Shown: positions 9,657-19,331, counted from the stretch's first letter. The stretch is DNA of 64,000 nt from Streptomyces sp. NBC_01283 (GCF_041435335.1 NZ_CP108430.1:6733001-6797000); one strand, 5' to 3'. Numbers and translations are program-made. The notes: a model not told the origin generated them from the sequence alone.

Positions 9657-9698
9657 GAAAGAAAACTTGCGCAATTTATATTGCGCAAGTTTTCTTTC
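9657..9698. promoter_or_regulatory. Perfect 18-bp inverted repeat, probable operator of the ArsR-type gene
   Basis: Two exactly complementary 18-nt arms (9657-9674 GAAAGAAAACTTGCGCAA; 9681-9698) flank a 6-nt TTTATA spacer. The block is far more AT-rich than its surroundings and ends 17 bp before the regulator's ATG (9716), with the ribosome site between. The inner part TTGCGCAA-like core plus AT spacer is a plausible binding site for the winged-helix regulator encoded next, overlapping its own promoter. An RNA hairpin acting on translation is an alternative. Confidence 0.75.
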
Positions 9699-9715
9699 GT
9701 ACCTACGGTGAAGGC

Positions 9716-10318
9716 ATGAACGACAAGCAGCCCGAGCCCGGCGAGCCCCGCCGCATCACCGATGTCGACACGCTCAAGGCCTTCGGGCACCCCCTGCGGC
9801 TGAAGATCTACAGCACGCTGCGGGTCGCGGGTCCGGCGACCGCCTCACAGATCGCCGCACAGGTCGACGAGGCGGTCTCGCTCGTCAGCTATCACCTGCG
9901 GAAGCTCGCCGAGCCCGGCCTCATCAGGGAGGCCGAGGTGCAGAGCGGGGACGCGCGGGAGCGGTGGTGGGAAGCCGCGCAGGAGACCGTGAGCTTCCGG
10001 CACGAGGACTTCAAGGACACCCCAGAGGGTGCCGCCGCGCACACGGCCGTCCTCCGCACGCTGATCGCACACCGCGAGGAGCAGTACCACACCTACCTCG
10101 CCCAGCAGTCGGCCTGGGGCGCCGAGTGGCGCAGGGCCGCGGACCAGTCGGACTTCCTCGCCCGCCTGAACCCCGCCGAACTCACACGGCTCAACGCCGA
10201 GATCTCCGCCCTGATCAAGACGTACGAGGAGCAGGGCAAGGCCGCCGAGGCGGCGGGCGACACCGAGGGGCGCGAGAACGTCGCCCTGCATCTGGCCAGC
10301 TTTCCGTTCCGGATCTGA
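9716..10318 (+). CDS. ArsR-type winged-helix transcriptional regulator
   Basis: A 200-aa regulator. Residues of about 15-80 form a winged helix (DTLKAFGHPLRLKIYSTLRVAG...ASQIAAQVDEAVSLVSYHLRKLAEPGLIREAE) of the ArsR/HTH_20 kind, followed by a helical C-terminal domain rich in Glu and Ala for dimerisation or ligand binding. No Cys metal-binding motif is visible, so metal sensing is unlikely. Start ATG 9716 has GAAGG 4 nt upstream. A very strong palindrome sits directly before it, and the MFS exporter gene starts 14 bp after it, suggesting self-regulation and control of the exporter. Confidence 0.9.
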   Translation: MNDKQPEPGEPRRITDVDTLKAFGHPLRLKIYSTLRVAGPATASQIAAQVDEAVSLVSYHLRKLAEPGLIREAEVQSGDARERWWEAAQETVSFRHEDFKDTPEGAAAHTAVLRTLIAHREEQYHTYLAQQSAWGAEWRRAADQSDFLARLNPAELTRLNAEISALIKTYEEQGKAAEAAGDTEGRENVALHLASFPFRI

Positions 10319-10332
10319 GAGGCCCGCCCCAC

Positions 10333-11604
10333 ATGACCACCACCGGCATACGTACGGCTCCCGTGACGGAGAGACCCGCGCACCGGGACGGCAATGTTCT
10401 TCGCTGGCTGGGCGCGTACAGCGCGTCCGCGATCGGCGACAACGTCTTCTACCTCGCCCTGTCCTGGGCCGCCATCAAGTCCGGCAGCCCCGCGCAGGCG
10501 GGCCTGGTCATGGCCGTCAGCGCAGTGCCGCGTGCGCTCCTGATGCTCGGCGGGGGAGTCGTGGCCGACCGGTTCGGGCCCCGCCGGGTCGTCATCGGCA
10601 GTGACGCGGTGCGGTGCGCCGCGGTGTTCGCGGTGGCGGCGCTGCTGGCCCTCGCGAGCCCCGGAGTGTGGCCGCTCGCCGCGCTCGGCTTCGTCTTCGG
10701 CACCGTCGACGCGCTGTTCATGCCCGCGGTGGGCGCCCTTCCGGCCCGCATCACGGCTCGGCACCAGCTCGCCCGGGTGCAGGGCATGCGCGGCCTGGTG
10801 ATCCGCCTCGCCAATGTCGTGGGGGCGCCCCTCGGAGGGCTCGGCATCGCACTCGGCGGGTCGGCCGCGGCGTTCGGCATCGCCGGGCTGCTCTTCGCGG
10901 CGTCGCTGCCGCTGCTGATGTCCGTCCGCATCGCGAAGCTGCCCGCCGAAGAGAGAGCCGGGGAGAGCGCCGGAGAGGGGACGGGCAGCGGGCGGACCGC
11001 GTGGAGGGAACTCGGCGACGGGCTCCGGTACATCCGGCGGCACCGGGTCCTCGCCCCGCTGATGGTGGTCGTCGCCCTGGGGGACCTCGGCTTCGTAGGA
11101 CCCCTGAACATCGGGCTCACTCTGCTGGCCGACGAGCGCGGCTGGGGAGCGTCGGGCGTGGGCCTCGTCCTCGCCGGGTTCGGGGCGGGAGCCGGCGGAT
11201 CGGCGCTCCTGCTGACCGTGCGGGGGCGGCTGCCGAGGGCGGGGCTCGTGCTGTCCGGGACGTGCGCCGTGGGAGCCGTGGGGATCGGCGCCGTGGCGTA
11301 TGTGCCGAGCCTGCCCGCCGCCGCCGGAGCGGCGCTGCTCGTCGGCCTCCTGGTGGGACTCACCGGAGCCCTGGCCTCGGCGCTCGCGCAGACGGAGGCG
11401 GACCCTGCGTACGTCGGCCGGGTCACCGCCGTCGGCGGCCTGGTCAGCCTGGGCGTGGCACCGCTGACGTTCCCGCTGACCGGGTGGGCCGTGGAGATCT
11501 GGGGGACGGCCCCCATCTTCACCGTCAGCGCGGCGACGTGCGCGCTCGCCGGTGTCTACGGGCTCAGCTCGCGGGGGCTGCGGGCGGCCGAACTGCCCCG
11601 CTGA
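10333..11604 (+). CDS. MFS efflux transporter
   Basis: A 423-aa protein with about 12 hydrophobic segments and the major facilitator signature after the second helix (GGGVVADRFGPRRVV), plus SASAIGDNVFYLALSW at the start, as in MFS_3/EntS-like exporters. A hydrophilic central loop (about residues 205-235) divides the two six-helix halves. ATG 10333 lies 14 bp after the ArsR-type gene, so the pair is probably a substrate-responsive export unit. The substrate cannot be told from sequence. It converges on the VOC gene with only 5 bp between stops and no terminator visible. Confidence 0.9.
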   Translation: MTTTGIRTAPVTERPAHRDGNVLRWLGAYSASAIGDNVFYLALSWAAIKSGSPAQAGLVMAVSAVPRALLMLGGGVVADRFGPRRVVIGSDAVRCAAVFAVAALLALASPGVWPLAALGFVFGTVDALFMPAVGALPARITARHQLARVQGMRGLVIRLANVVGAPLGGLGIALGGSAAAFGIAGLLFAASLPLLMSVRIAKLPAEERAGESAGEGTGSGRTAWRELGDGLRYIRRHRVLAPLMVVVALGDLGFVGPLNIGLTLLADERGWGASGVGLVLAGFGAGAGGSALLLTVRGRLPRAGLVLSGTCAVGAVGIGAVAYVPSLPAAAGAALLVGLLVGLTGALASALAQTEADPAYVGRVTAVGGLVSLGVAPLTFPLTGWAVEIWGTAPIFTVSAATCALAGVYGLSSRGLRAAELPR

Positions 11605-11609
11605 CGCCC

Positions 11610-12011
11610 CTACGCCCCCGGCGCCGCCTGCATCAGCTGGACCAGGTTGCCCACCGTGTCGTCGAGCACCGCGGTGATCACCGGGCCCTGCGCCTGAGGG
11701 CCGTGCGCGAACCGGACCCCCAGCCCCTTCAGCCGCTCGTGCTCGGCCCGCACATCGTCGACCCCGAGGACGATGCACGGGATCCCCGCCTCGTGCAGGG
11801 CCTTGTGATAGGGCTCCGCGATGGGCCCCTCGCCCGGTTCGAGCAGCAGCTCCACGTCACCGCGACCGCCCGCCGCCCCGACCGTGACGAAGGGCGTACC
11901 GCCGCCCGGCACCACGTGATGGCGGGTCTCGAAGCCCAGGACGTCCGTGTAGAAGGCGTGGGCCTTGGCCACGTCGTCCACGTACACCCCGGCCATCGCG
12001 ACCCTGATCAT
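11610..12011 (-). CDS. VOC (glyoxalase/bleomycin-resistance) superfamily protein
   Basis: A 133-aa single-module VOC protein: [38 protein letters not shown]...FVTVG...VELLLEPG, then a second half-module PCIVLGVDDVRAEHERLKGLGVRF and VITAVLDDTVGNLVQLMQ. Such dimers are metal-dependent lyases, dioxygenases or drug-binding proteins. The 'ITAVLDDTVGNLVQL' ending is typical of many uncharacterised members. Its start overlaps the stop of the preceding TIGR03085 gene (TGATG), so they are coupled. Specific function unknown. Confidence 0.88.
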   Translation of the reverse strand: MIRVAMAGVYVDDVAKAHAFYTDVLGFETRHHVVPGGGTPFVTVGAAGGRGDVELLLEPGEGPIAEPYHKALHEAGIPCIVLGVDDVRAEHERLKGLGVRFAHGPQAQGPVITAVLDDTVGNLVQLMQAAPGA

Positions 12012-12646
12012 CAGAGGCCCAGTTGCTTCGTCTCGTGCAGCCTGGCGATCGCGTCCTTGTCGCCGTCCAGCTCGACGTTGGCCGCGTCCTGGCGCCCGTG
12101 CGCGAACATCAGCAGCTCGGAGGGCTCACCGGTCACCGTCACCACGGGAGTACCGCGGTGCGCCACCACCGTCTGGCCGTCGGGGCGCCGCAGGACCACG
12201 CCCACCGGCGCCTTGCGGCCCACCAGGCGGGCCATCCGCTCGAGGCGCGACCACAGGGCGTCCGAGAACACCGGGTCCAGCTCGCGCGGCGTCCAGTCGG
12301 GCTGCGCGCGGCGCACGTCCTCGGTGTGGACGTAGAACTCGACGGCGTTCGACGCCTCGTCGATCTGCTTGAGGGAGAAGGGCGAGAAACGCGGCGGTCC
12401 CGTCCTGATCAGCTGGATCAGTTCCTCGTACGGCTTCGCGGCGAACTCGGCCTGCACCCGTTCGAGGCGCGAGGCGAGCTGTTTGATCAGCAGCCCGCCC
12501 GCGGCGTCCGCGCGGCGCTCGCGGACCACCACATGAGCTGCGAGATCGCGGGTGTTCCAGCCCTCGCAGAGGGTGGGGGCGTCGGGGCCCTCGGCCTCCA
12601 ACAGATCGGCCAGGAGAAGTCGTTCACGCTTGGCATGGGTCGACAT
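12011..12646 (-). CDS. TIGR03085-family (DinB/maleylpyruvate-isomerase-like) protein
   Basis: A 211-aa protein beginning [44 protein letters not shown]. This matches actinobacterial TIGR03085 'metal-binding' proteins of the DinB-like four-helix fold, where the histidine of DLAAHV and the [12 protein letters not shown] segment supply metal ligands. Family members are thought to include mycothiol-dependent enzymes. ATG 12646 was chosen as the first Met that starts the family homology. Coupled to the VOC gene and divergent from hisI. Confidence 0.85.
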   Translation of the reverse strand: MSTHAKRERLLLADLLEAEGPDAPTLCEGWNTRDLAAHVVVRERRADAAGGLLIKQLASRLERVQAEFAAKPYEELIQLIRTGPPRFSPFSLKQIDEASNAVEFYVHTEDVRRAQPDWTPRELDPVFSDALWSRLERMARLVGRKAPVGVVLRRPDGQTVVAHRGTPVVTVTGEPSELLMFAHGRQDAANVELDGDKDAIARLHETKQLGL

Positions 12647-12728
12647 ACGCCCCAGCGTACGACTCGCCCCCCGGTCCGCACAGTGGACAGGGCCCGGCGG
12701 TGTCACCCGGGCGCGGCACAATGGGGCC

Positions 12729-13109
12729 ATGACCGCCACGCCCCCGCCCAGCAGCCTCGACCCCGAGATCGCCGCCCGCCTCAAGCGCGGCGCGGACGGC
12801 CTCGTCCCCGCCGTCGCCCAGCAGTACGACACCGGCGAGGTGCTGATGCTGGGCTGGATGGACGACGAGGCGCTGCACCGCACGCTCACCACGGGGCGCT
12901 GCACGTACTGGTCGCGCAGCCGACAGGAGTACTGGGTCAAGGGCGACACGTCAGGCCACTTCCAGTACGTGAAGTCCGTGGCCCTCGACTGCGACGCGGA
13001 CACCGTCCTGGTCCAGGTCGACCAGCTCGGCGCCGCCTGTCACACCGGCACCCGCACCTGCTTCGACGCCGACACCCTCCCGGTCACCTTCACCGGCACC
13101 GAAGCGTGA
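12729..13109 (+). CDS. hisI: Phosphoribosyl-AMP cyclohydrolase
   Basis: A 126-aa zinc enzyme opening the adenine ring of PR-AMP in histidine synthesis. Motifs: [44 protein letters not shown], and the metal/cysteine signature [25 protein letters not shown]. It is HisI only, with no fused HisE domain. It is separated from the main his operon by the ArsR-MFS and VOC genes and lies just ahead of trpE. Its 3' end overlaps the opposing secreted-protein gene by 20 bp. Confidence 0.96.
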   Translation: MTATPPPSSLDPEIAARLKRGADGLVPAVAQQYDTGEVLMLGWMDDEALHRTLTTGRCTYWSRSRQEYWVKGDTSGHFQYVKSVALDCDADTVLVQVDQLGAACHTGTRTCFDADTLPVTFTGTEA

Positions 13110-13557
13110 TCGTCTCGCCGTCCCGCAGCACGATGCGGGACGGATCGCCGGCCCAGCGGCGCCCGGCGACGTCGGCGCCGCACTTCTCCCGTACGCCGCT
13201 CACGCCCCACTCGGTCATGAACTGACCCAGGGTGAAGTCCCGCCAGCGCTCCGACTCCACGTGCAGGGTGCCCGTCGTGTCGTGCGTGTGCAGCGGGCTG
13301 TAGCGGGGCTTCGGGCCCGAGCGGTCGATGCCGATGTCCGCGGGGACCGTGACGGGGCTGCCGCCCGAGTAGACCTTCAGGGTGGTGTGGATGTGCATGT
13401 CCATCGCCTCGGAGTCGAGCATCTCCAGGCCCGCGGCGCGGACCCGCTCGGGCACGTCCTTGGGGGCGGGCCACACCACGGGGCCGGGCGCGGCGGCCGC
13501 GAACGCGGTCGAGGCGAGGAGGAGGGCAAAGGCGGTCAGCGTACGGCGGTTGGTCAT
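13090..13557 (-). CDS. Secreted hypothetical protein
   Basis: A 155-aa protein with a Sec signal peptide ([25 protein letters not shown], cleavage probably near residue 22). The mature part has an [15 protein letters not shown] segment, an [16 protein letters not shown] histidine-containing motif and one Cys pair (KCG, LRC). HTHD with the earlier HIH could bind metal. Relatives are uncharacterised actinobacterial exported proteins. It faces hisI tail to tail with a 20-bp overlap. Confidence 0.75.
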   Translation of the reverse strand: MTNRRTLTAFALLLASTAFAAAAPGPVVWPAPKDVPERVRAAGLEMLDSEAMDMHIHTTLKVYSGGSPVTVPADIGIDRSGPKPRYSPLHTHDTTGTLHVESERWRDFTLGQFMTEWGVSGVREKCGADVAGRRWAGDPSRIVLRDGETITLRCR

Positions 13558-13635
13558 CGTCCCGTTCTAGTGGCAGACGTTCCGCCTGTCGGCCCGCGAC
13601 ACCGTCCGCCACCCACACGGCCGTAAGCTCCTCCC

Positions 13636-15138
13636 ATGGATCTCGAGACCTTCCGCAAGCTCGCGAGCGACCGCCGAGTGATCCCCGTCAGCCGCAGGCT
13701 CCTCGCGGACGGTGACACGCCCGTCGGCCTCTACCGCAAGCTCGCCGCAGAGCGGCCCGGCACGTTCCTCCTGGAGTCCGCGGAGAACGGCCGGTCGTGG
13801 TCTCGCTACTCCTTCGTCGGCGTCCGCAGCGCCGCCACCCTCACCACCCGGGACGGCGAGGCCCACTGGCTCGGCACCCCGCCCGTCGGCGTCCCCACGT
13901 CGGGCGACCCGCTCGACGCCCTGCGCGCGACCGTCGAGACCCTGCACACCCCGGGCGACCTGGCGTCCGGGATGCCGCCCTTCACCGGCGGGATGGTCGG
14001 GTACCTCGGCTACGACATCGTGCGCCGCCTGGAGAAGATCGGCCCCGGCGAGCGGGACGACCTCCAGCTGCCCGAGCTGACCATGCTGCTCACCAGCGAC
14101 CTCGCCGTCCTCGACCACTGGGACGGCTCCGTGCTCCTGATCGCCAACGCGATCAACCACAACGACCTGGAGACGGGCGTCGACGAGGCGTACACCGACG
14201 CGGTCGCCCGGCTCGACGCCATGGAGGCCGACCTGTCGCGGGCCGTCTCGCAGCCCCCGGCCGCCCTGCCGCCGTCCGAGCTCCCCGAGTACACCGCGCT
14301 GTGGGGCGGCGAGCAGTACCAAGAGGCCGTCGAGGACATCAAGGAGCGCATCCGCGCGGGCGAGGCCTTCCAGGTCGTCCCCTCGCAGCGCTTCGAAACC
14401 CCTTGTGAAGCAAGCGCGTTGGACGTGTACCGCGTGCTGCGGGCCACCAACCCGTCGCCGTACATGTACCTCTTCCGCTTCGAGGGATTCGACGTCGTCG
14501 GGTCGTCTCCCGAAGCCCTCGTCAAGGTCGAGGACGGGCGCGCCATGGTGCACCCCATCGCGGGCACCCGCCCGCGCGGCGCGACCCCGCAGGAGGACCA
14601 GGCCCTCGCCGACGAGCTGCTCGCCGACCCCAAGGAGCGGGCCGAGCACCTGATGCTCGTCGACCTGGGCCGCAACGACCTGGGGCGCGTCTGCGAGCCC
14701 GGCTCGGTCGAGGTCGTCGACTTCATGTCCATCGAGCGGTACTCCCACGTCATGCACATCGTGTCGACGGTCACCGGCCAGGTCGCCGACGGCCGCACCG
14801 CCTACGACGTCCTCACCGCCTGCTTCCCCGCGGGCACCCTCTCCGGCGCCCCCAAGCCCCGCGCGATGCAGATCATCGACGAGCTGGAGCCCTCCCGGCG
14901 CGGCCTGTACGGCGGCTGTGTCGGATATCTCGACTTCGCCGGCGACTCCGACACCGCCATCGCCATCCGCACCGCGCTCCTGCGCGACGGCACCGCATAC
15001 GTCCAGGCCGGAGCGGGGGTCGTCGCCGACTCCGATCCGGTGGCGGAGGACACCGAGTGCCGCAACAAGGCGGCCGCGGTGCTGCGGGCCATCCACACGG
15101 CGAACCGGCTGCGGCGTCCCGATGGACGTGAGGGATAG
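13636..15138 (+). CDS. trpE: Anthranilate synthase component I
   Basis: A 500-aa chorismate-utilising enzyme making anthranilate with ammonia from a TrpG partner not present here. The feedback-inhibition motif LLES is intact ([21 protein letters not shown]), as are the chorismate-binding core [28 protein letters not shown] and [21 protein letters not shown] 13636. No Trp-codon leader peptide or attenuator is visible in the 78 bp upstream. The next gene starts just after its stop. Confidence 0.97.
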   Translation: MDLETFRKLASDRRVIPVSRRLLADGDTPVGLYRKLAAERPGTFLLESAENGRSWSRYSFVGVRSAATLTTRDGEAHWLGTPPVGVPTSGDPLDALRATVETLHTPGDLASGMPPFTGGMVGYLGYDIVRRLEKIGPGERDDLQLPELTMLLTSDLAVLDHWDGSVLLIANAINHNDLETGVDEAYTDAVARLDAMEADLSRAVSQPPAALPPSELPEYTALWGGEQYQEAVEDIKERIRAGEAFQVVPSQRFETPCEASALDVYRVLRATNPSPYMYLFRFEGFDVVGSSPEALVKVEDGRAMVHPIAGTRPRGATPQEDQALADELLADPKERAEHLMLVDLGRNDLGRVCEPGSVEVVDFMSIERYSHVMHIVSTVTGQVADGRTAYDVLTACFPAGTLSGAPKPRAMQIIDELEPSRRGLYGGCVGYLDFAGDSDTAIAIRTALLRDGTAYVQAGAGVVADSDPVAEDTECRNKAAAVLRAIHTANRLRRPDGREG

Positions 15139-15145
15139 TGGAGGG

Positions 15146-15826
15146 GTGACTTCTGCCGTACCACCGCCCCGCACCCAGGCTGCTGATCCCGCTGGTGCCG
15201 CCGAGGCCGACGCCGAGCCCGAGACCCGGGCCCAGCGCAGCGGTCGGCGCAGCATCGGCGTCGCCCTGCTGTTCGGCGCTGTCGGCGCGGCCCTCGCGCT
15301 GCTGGCGTCCCGCCAGACCTGGGCGAAGGGCACCGCTTCCGTGGCGGGCGGCGACCTGCCGCTGAGCGCCACGGGCAGCGACGTCACGGGCGTGCCCGCG
15401 GCCCTCGCGATAGTGGGCCTCGCCGCGCTCGTCGCCGTCTTCGCCGTCCGCAGGGCCGGGCGGATGCTCGTCTCGCTGCTGCTCGCGCTGAGCGGCGCGG
15501 GCACCGTGGCCGCCGCACTCCTCGCCGCGAACGACAGCGGCGCACTCGACGAGAAGGCCGCCGAGGCCTCCGGCGACACCGCCGCCACGATCGGTGACCT
15601 CAGCCACACGGCCTGGCCGTACGCCGCGGCCGCCGCGGGCGCGCTGATCCTGATCGCCGGGCTCCTCGCCCTGACGTACGGCAGGTCCTGGCCCGCGATG
15701 TCGGGACGCTACGAACGCGACGGCGCCCCGCGCCCGCGCAAGGCGCCGCCCAAGGTGGACCCGGACCGCCCCGAAGACCTGTGGAAGGCCCTCGACCGCG
15801 GTGAGGACCCGACGCGGGAGGCATGA
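15146..15826 (+). CDS. Trp-region-associated membrane protein (TIGR02234)
   Basis: About 226 aa from GTG 15146, which has GGAGG almost abutting; ATG 15122 or GTG 15128, overlapping trpE, are alternatives. The protein has a Pro/Ala-rich cytoplasmic start and four hydrophobic segments (VALLFGAVGAALALLA, ALAIVGLAALVAVFAV, LVSLLLALSGAGTVAAALLA, AAAAGALILIAGLLALTYG), then a basic tail with RPEDLWKALDRGEDPT. This matches the TIGR02234 family found beside trp genes in actinobacteria, whose function is unproven; a role with tryptophan or its precursors is inferred from position only. Confidence 0.85.
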   Translation: MTSAVPPPRTQAADPAGAAEADAEPETRAQRSGRRSIGVALLFGAVGAALALLASRQTWAKGTASVAGGDLPLSATGSDVTGVPAALAIVGLAALVAVFAVRRAGRMLVSLLLALSGAGTVAAALLAANDSGALDEKAAEASGDTAATIGDLSHTAWPYAAAAAGALILIAGLLALTYGRSWPAMSGRYERDGAPRPRKAPPKVDPDRPEDLWKALDRGEDPTREA

Positions 15827-15928
15827 CCCCGCGCTCACGGCACACCCGCGAGTACGGGACAATGGAGCGGTGAGCGTTCGGCTCACCCCACGCATCACCA
15901 CCACGCATACAGCAACGAGGAGCAAGTC

Positions 15929-16168
15929 ATGGCGGGCAGCAGCCACGGACACACCCCGGCCGCCTGGACCGGTGTCATCATCGCCTTCATCGGTTTCTGC
16001 GTATCGGGTGCCTTCATGGTGATGGCCAACCCGATGGGCTTCTGGGCCGGCATGGTCATCATCGCCGCCGGTGGCGTCGTGGGCCTGGTCATGCGCGCCG
16101 CGGGCCTCGGCCAGGCCAAGCGCCAGCCGCAGCAGAAGGCCGGACAGCTCGCGCACTCCGAGGGCTGA
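15929..16168 (+). CDS. HGxxPAAW-motif small membrane protein
   Basis: A 79-aa protein starting MAGSSHGHTPAAWTG, the HGxxPAAW motif that names a small actinobacterial membrane family. Two hydrophobic helices follow (VIIAFIGFCVSGAFMVMA, GMVIIAAGGVVGLVMRAAGLG) with a Lys/Gln-rich tail. ATG 15929 has GAGGAGC 6 nt upstream. Part of the cluster of trp-linked membrane proteins; a terminator follows. Confidence 0.85.
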   Translation: MAGSSHGHTPAAWTGVIIAFIGFCVSGAFMVMANPMGFWAGMVIIAAGGVVGLVMRAAGLGQAKRQPQQKAGQLAHSEG

Positions 16169-16187
16169 GTTCTCCAAGACGTACGAG

Positions 16188-16223
16188 GAGGCGGTACCGG
16201 CAGTGGCCGGGACCGCCTCTTTT
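16188..16223 (+). terminator. Rho-independent terminator
   Basis: An 8-bp perfect stem GAGGCGGT/ACCGCCTC, extended by inner CGGC/GCCG pairing, followed by TTTT. It ends the trpE-membrane-protein transcript. Confidence 0.85.
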
Positions 16224-16283
16224 CGCGTTTCCCTGCCGGGCACGGGCCGCCGCCGAAGGGCACAATGCATCGGGTGAAGGCTG

Positions 16284-16718
16284 ATGAACGCTGAACCCGG
16301 GAGCGCGGCACCACCCGTCGGAACCGCACTGCGGCGCCTCGCGGTGCCCGTCGGCGTGCTCGGCTCGGTGATCGCCGCCTTCGCCTACGTGGGGACGGTC
16401 GACCCGAACGAGCCGGGCCACTACCCCGCCTGCCCGCTGCTCCGGCTCACCGGCGTGTTCTGCCCCGGCTGCGGCGGACTGCGCAGCGCCCACGCGTTCA
16501 TCCACGGCGACCTCGCCACGGCACTGGGCGCCAACGCGCTCGCCGTCGTCGGGTACGGCGTCTTCGCGGTCCTGTGGACCCTCTGGGCGGCCCGCGCGGT
16601 GCGCGGACAACGCGTGCGGATCGAGTTGGGGCCCGCGCACCTGTACGGGATCGGGGTGCTCGTCGCGGTCTTCACCCTCGTACGCAATCTGCCGTTCGGG
16701 GCATGGCTGCACCCTTGA
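16284..16718 (+). CDS. DUF2752 membrane protein
   Basis: A 144-aa protein with three hydrophobic segments and the DUF2752 signature [32 protein letters not shown]. The paired cysteines in FCPGCGG resemble a redox or metal site, but no activity is established for the family. Start ATG 16284; a GTG 10 nt upstream is out of frame. It lies after a terminator and before the trpC promoter region. Confidence 0.87.
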   Translation: MNAEPGSAAPPVGTALRRLAVPVGVLGSVIAAFAYVGTVDPNEPGHYPACPLLRLTGVFCPGCGGLRSAHAFIHGDLATALGANALAVVGYGVFAVLWTLWAARAVRGQRVRIELGPAHLYGIGVLVAVFTLVRNLPFGAWLHP

Positions 16719-16903
16719 TAATTCGAGAAAGCCCAGGCAGCGGGGGTACGGGGTGTCCAGGACGTGGGACTGGCGTCAACCGGATGCGGGGCCTTCGCCC
16801 TCCTGCGGATACCATCGCAGTGACCATCGGAATGCCTGATGAGGCAGCCGAACAGCCTGAGGTTCAAACAGCAGCTTCACCGTCAGGGAAGGGGACCGCT
16901 CGC
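16719..16903 (+). promoter_or_regulatory. Upstream region of trpC
   Basis: A 185-bp spacer that should hold the trpCMBA promoter; GGATACCAT near 16805-16813 could be a -10 element. No run of Trp codons with alternative hairpins is visible, so a classical trp attenuator is not supported. Confidence 0.4.
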
Positions 16904-17713
16904 GTGAGTGTGCTCGACGAGATCATCGACGGAGTCCGTGCCGACCTCGCGGAACGGCAGGCGCGCGTCAGCCTCGACGAGCTCAAGGAGCGCGCGGCGA
17001 AGGCTCCTGCGGCCAAGGACGGGGTCGCCGCGCTGCGCGGCGACGGCGTCAAGGTCATCTGTGAGGTCAAGCGCTCCAGCCCGTCCAAGGGCGCGCTCGC
17101 CGCGATCGCCGACCCGGCCGGACTCGCCGCCGACTACGAGGCGGGCGGCGCCGCCGTCATCTCCGTGCTCACCGAGCAGCGCCGCTTCGGCGGTTCGCTC
17201 GCCGACCTGGAGGCCGTCCGGGCCAAGGTCGACATCCCGGTGCTCCGCAAGGACTTCATCGTCACCTCGTACCAGCTGTGGGAGGCGCGTGCCTACGGCG
17301 CCGACCTCGCCCTGCTGATCGTCGCCGCCCTGGAGCAGCCCGCCCTGGAGTCGCTCATCGAGCGTGCCCATTCGATCGGCCTCACGCCGATCGTCGAGGT
17401 GCACGACGAGGACGAGGCCGAGCGGGCCGTGGACGCGGGCGCGCGGGTCATCGGCGTCAACAACCGTGACCTCAAGACCCTGAAGGTCGACCGCTCCACC
17501 TTCGAGCGCGTCGCGCCCGAGCTGCCGGACAGCGTCGTCAAGATCGCCGAGTCCGGTGTGCGCGGGCCGCACGACCTCATCGCGTTCGCCAACGCGGGCG
17601 CCGACGCGGTCCTCGTCGGGGAGTCCCTGGTGACCGGCCGCGACCCGAAGTCCGCGGTCTCCGATCTGGTCGCCGCGGGCGCACACCCGGCACTCCGCCA
17701 CGGGCGGAGCTGA
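16904..17713 (+). CDS. trpC: Indole-3-glycerol-phosphate synthase
   Basis: A 269-aa (beta-alpha)8 barrel closing the indole ring. Motifs: [72 protein letters not shown] and VLVGESLV. The catalytic Lys/Glu set ([16 protein letters not shown]) is complete. GTG 16904 is the conventional streptomycete start, with AAGGGGA 13 nt upstream. It heads trpC-trpM-trpB-trpA. Confidence 0.97.
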   Translation: MSVLDEIIDGVRADLAERQARVSLDELKERAAKAPAAKDGVAALRGDGVKVICEVKRSSPSKGALAAIADPAGLAADYEAGGAAVISVLTEQRRFGGSLADLEAVRAKVDIPVLRKDFIVTSYQLWEARAYGADLALLIVAALEQPALESLIERAHSIGLTPIVEVHDEDEAERAVDAGARVIGVNNRDLKTLKVDRSTFERVAPELPDSVVKIAESGVRGPHDLIAFANAGADAVLVGESLVTGRDPKSAVSDLVAAGAHPALRHGRS

Positions 17714-17722
17714 CCCCTCCCG

Positions 17723-17944
17723 ATGACCGCCTTCGCCCGCCTCGCACCCGGCTGCCGCCCCCGCGGCTGCCGGGCGCCCGCGCGGCGCGTGCACGGCCGC
17801 AGGGTGCGGTACGTCATCGGCGATGAGCCGGGTCAGGTGAACGGGATGCGATGGCCGAGCGCCCCGTCAGGGGCGCGGGGAACTGCGCGACCAGCCACGG
17901 CGTCGCGTCGGCCGGACGAACCGTCCGCCCTTCACGGCGCGTAG
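17723..17944 (+). CDS. trpM: TrpM/TrpX-like small protein
   Basis: A 73-aa Arg-rich ORF, 9 bp after trpC and before trpB, the place of the small trpM (trpX) gene in Streptomyces trpCXBA operons. The first about 44 residues (CRPRGCRAPARRVHGRRVRYV, IGDEPGQVNGMRW) look like the conserved part; TrpM has been reported to modulate tryptophan production and development in S. coelicolor. From codon 42 onward the reading frame runs into an interspersed inverted repeat (17846-18008), so the last about 30 residues are probably a species-specific extension. Confidence 0.75.
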   Translation: MTAFARLAPGCRPRGCRAPARRVHGRRVRYVIGDEPGQVNGMRWPSAPSGARGTARPATASRRPDEPSALHGA

Positions 17945-18008
17945 CCGTCCTCACCTCGGTGGGGCCTGCTCGCGCAGTTCCCCGCGCCCCTGGCGGGGTC
18001 GATCGCAT
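17846..18008. repeat. Interspersed inverted-repeat element between trpM and trpB
   Basis: Imperfect complementary arms of about 40-45 nt (17846-17890 and 17970-18008) enclose about 80 bp. Both contain the sequence GGGGCGCGGGGAACTGCGCGA or its complement and both end in ATGCGAT/ATCGCAT. This 'GGGGCGCGGGGAACTGCGCGA' sequence is, to my knowledge, a repeat found many times between genes in Streptomyces. It could form a strong transcript hairpin inside the trp operon. The trpM frame ends inside it. Confidence 0.8.
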
Positions 18009-18044
18009 AGCAGATCACCCATTCACGTCATGTGAGGTAGAGGC

Positions 18045-19331
18045 ATGTCCAGCGAGTACTTCCACCCAGACCCAGAGGGTCAAGTCCCCACCGCCGAGGG
18101 CTACTTCGGCGCATTCGGCGGCAAGTTCATCCCGGAGGCCCTCGTCGCCGCCGTGGACGAGGTCGCCGTCGAGTACGACAAGGCCAAGAACGACCCCGAG
18201 TTCGCCCGCGAGCTCGACGACCTCCTGGTCAACTACACCGGCCGCCCGAGCAGCCTCACCGAGGTGCCCCGGTTCGCCGAACACGCCGGTGGCGCCCGGA
18301 TCTTCCTCAAGCGCGAGGACCTGAACCACACCGGCTCGCACAAGATCAACAACGTGCTCGGCCAGGCCCTGCTCACCAAGCGCATGGGCAAGACCCGCGT
18401 CATCGCGGAGACCGGCGCCGGACAGCACGGCGTCGCCACGGCCACCGCCTGTGCGCTCTTCGGCCTCGAGTGCACCATCTACATGGGCGAGATCGACACC
18501 GAGCGCCAGGCCCTGAACGTGGCCCGCATGCGCATGCTCGGCGCCGAGGTCATCGCCGTGAAGTCCGGCAGTCGCACCCTGAAGGACGCCATCAACGAGG
18601 CGTTCCGCGACTGGGTCGCCAATGTGGACCGCACGCACTACCTCTTCGGGACCGTCGCGGGCCCGCATCCCTTCCCCGCCATGGTGCGCGACTTCCACCG
18701 CGTCATCGGCGTGGAGGCCCGCCGCCAGATCCTGGAGCGCGCCGGACGCCTGCCCGACGCCGCCGTGGCCTGCGTGGGCGGCGGCTCGAACGCCATCGGC
18801 CTCTTCCACGCCTTCATCCCGGACGCCGGTGTCCGCCTCATCGGGTGCGAGCCCGCGGGCCACGGCATCGAGACCGGCGAGCACGCGGCCACGCTGAGCG
18901 CCGGCGAGCCCGGCATCCTGCACGGCTCGCGGTCGTACGTCCTCCAGGACGAGGAAGGGCAGATCACCGAGCCCTACTCGATCTCCGCCGGACTCGACTA
19001 CCCGGGCATCGGTCCCGAGCACGCCTACCTCAAGGACAGCGGCCGCGGCGAGTACCGCGCGGTCACCGACGACGCGGCCATGCAGGCCCTGCGCCTCCTG
19101 TCGCGCACCGAGGGCATCATCCCGGCCATCGAGAGCGCCCACGCCCTCGCCGGGGCCCTGGAGATCGGCAAGGAGCTCGGCAAGGACGGGCTGCTGATCA
19201 TCAACCTGTCCGGGCGCGGCGACAAGGACATGGACACGGCCGCGCGCTACTTCGGCCTGTACGACACGGACGCCGCCGTGGAGGCGGACGCGGCCGGCAC
19301 CGGCGCGGAGATCGAGGGGGACGCGAAGTGA
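18045..19331 (+). CDS. trpB: Tryptophan synthase beta chain
   Basis: A 428-aa PLP enzyme condensing indole and serine. The start [16 protein letters not shown], the PLP lysine in [34 protein letters not shown] and the phosphate-binding [11 protein letters not shown] are intact. ATG 18045 has TGAGGTAGAGGC upstream. TGA overlaps the GTG of trpA by 4 nt. Confidence 0.97.
   Translation: MSSEYFHPDPEGQVPTAEGYFGAFGGKFIPEALVAAVDEVAVEYDKAKNDPEFARELDDLLVNYTGRPSSLTEVPRFAEHAGGARIFLKREDLNHTGSHKINNVLGQALLTKRMGKTRVIAETGAGQHGVATATACALFGLECTIYMGEIDTERQALNVARMRMLGAEVIAVKSGSRTLKDAINEAFRDWVANVDRTHYLFGTVAGPHPFPAMVRDFHRVIGVEARRQILERAGRLPDAAVACVGGGSNAIGLFHAFIPDAGVRLIGCEPAGHGIETGEHAATLSAGEPGILHGSRSYVLQDEEGQITEPYSISAGLDYPGIGPEHAYLKDSGRGEYRAVTDDAAMQALRLLSRTEGIIPAIESAHALAGALEIGKELGKDGLLIINLSGRGDKDMDTAARYFGLYDTDAAVEADAAGTGAEIEGDAK

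Noticed and set aside
13558..13635. trp attenuator or leader peptide before trpE
   Set aside because: No short ORF with Trp codons and no pair of competing hairpins in the available 78 bp.
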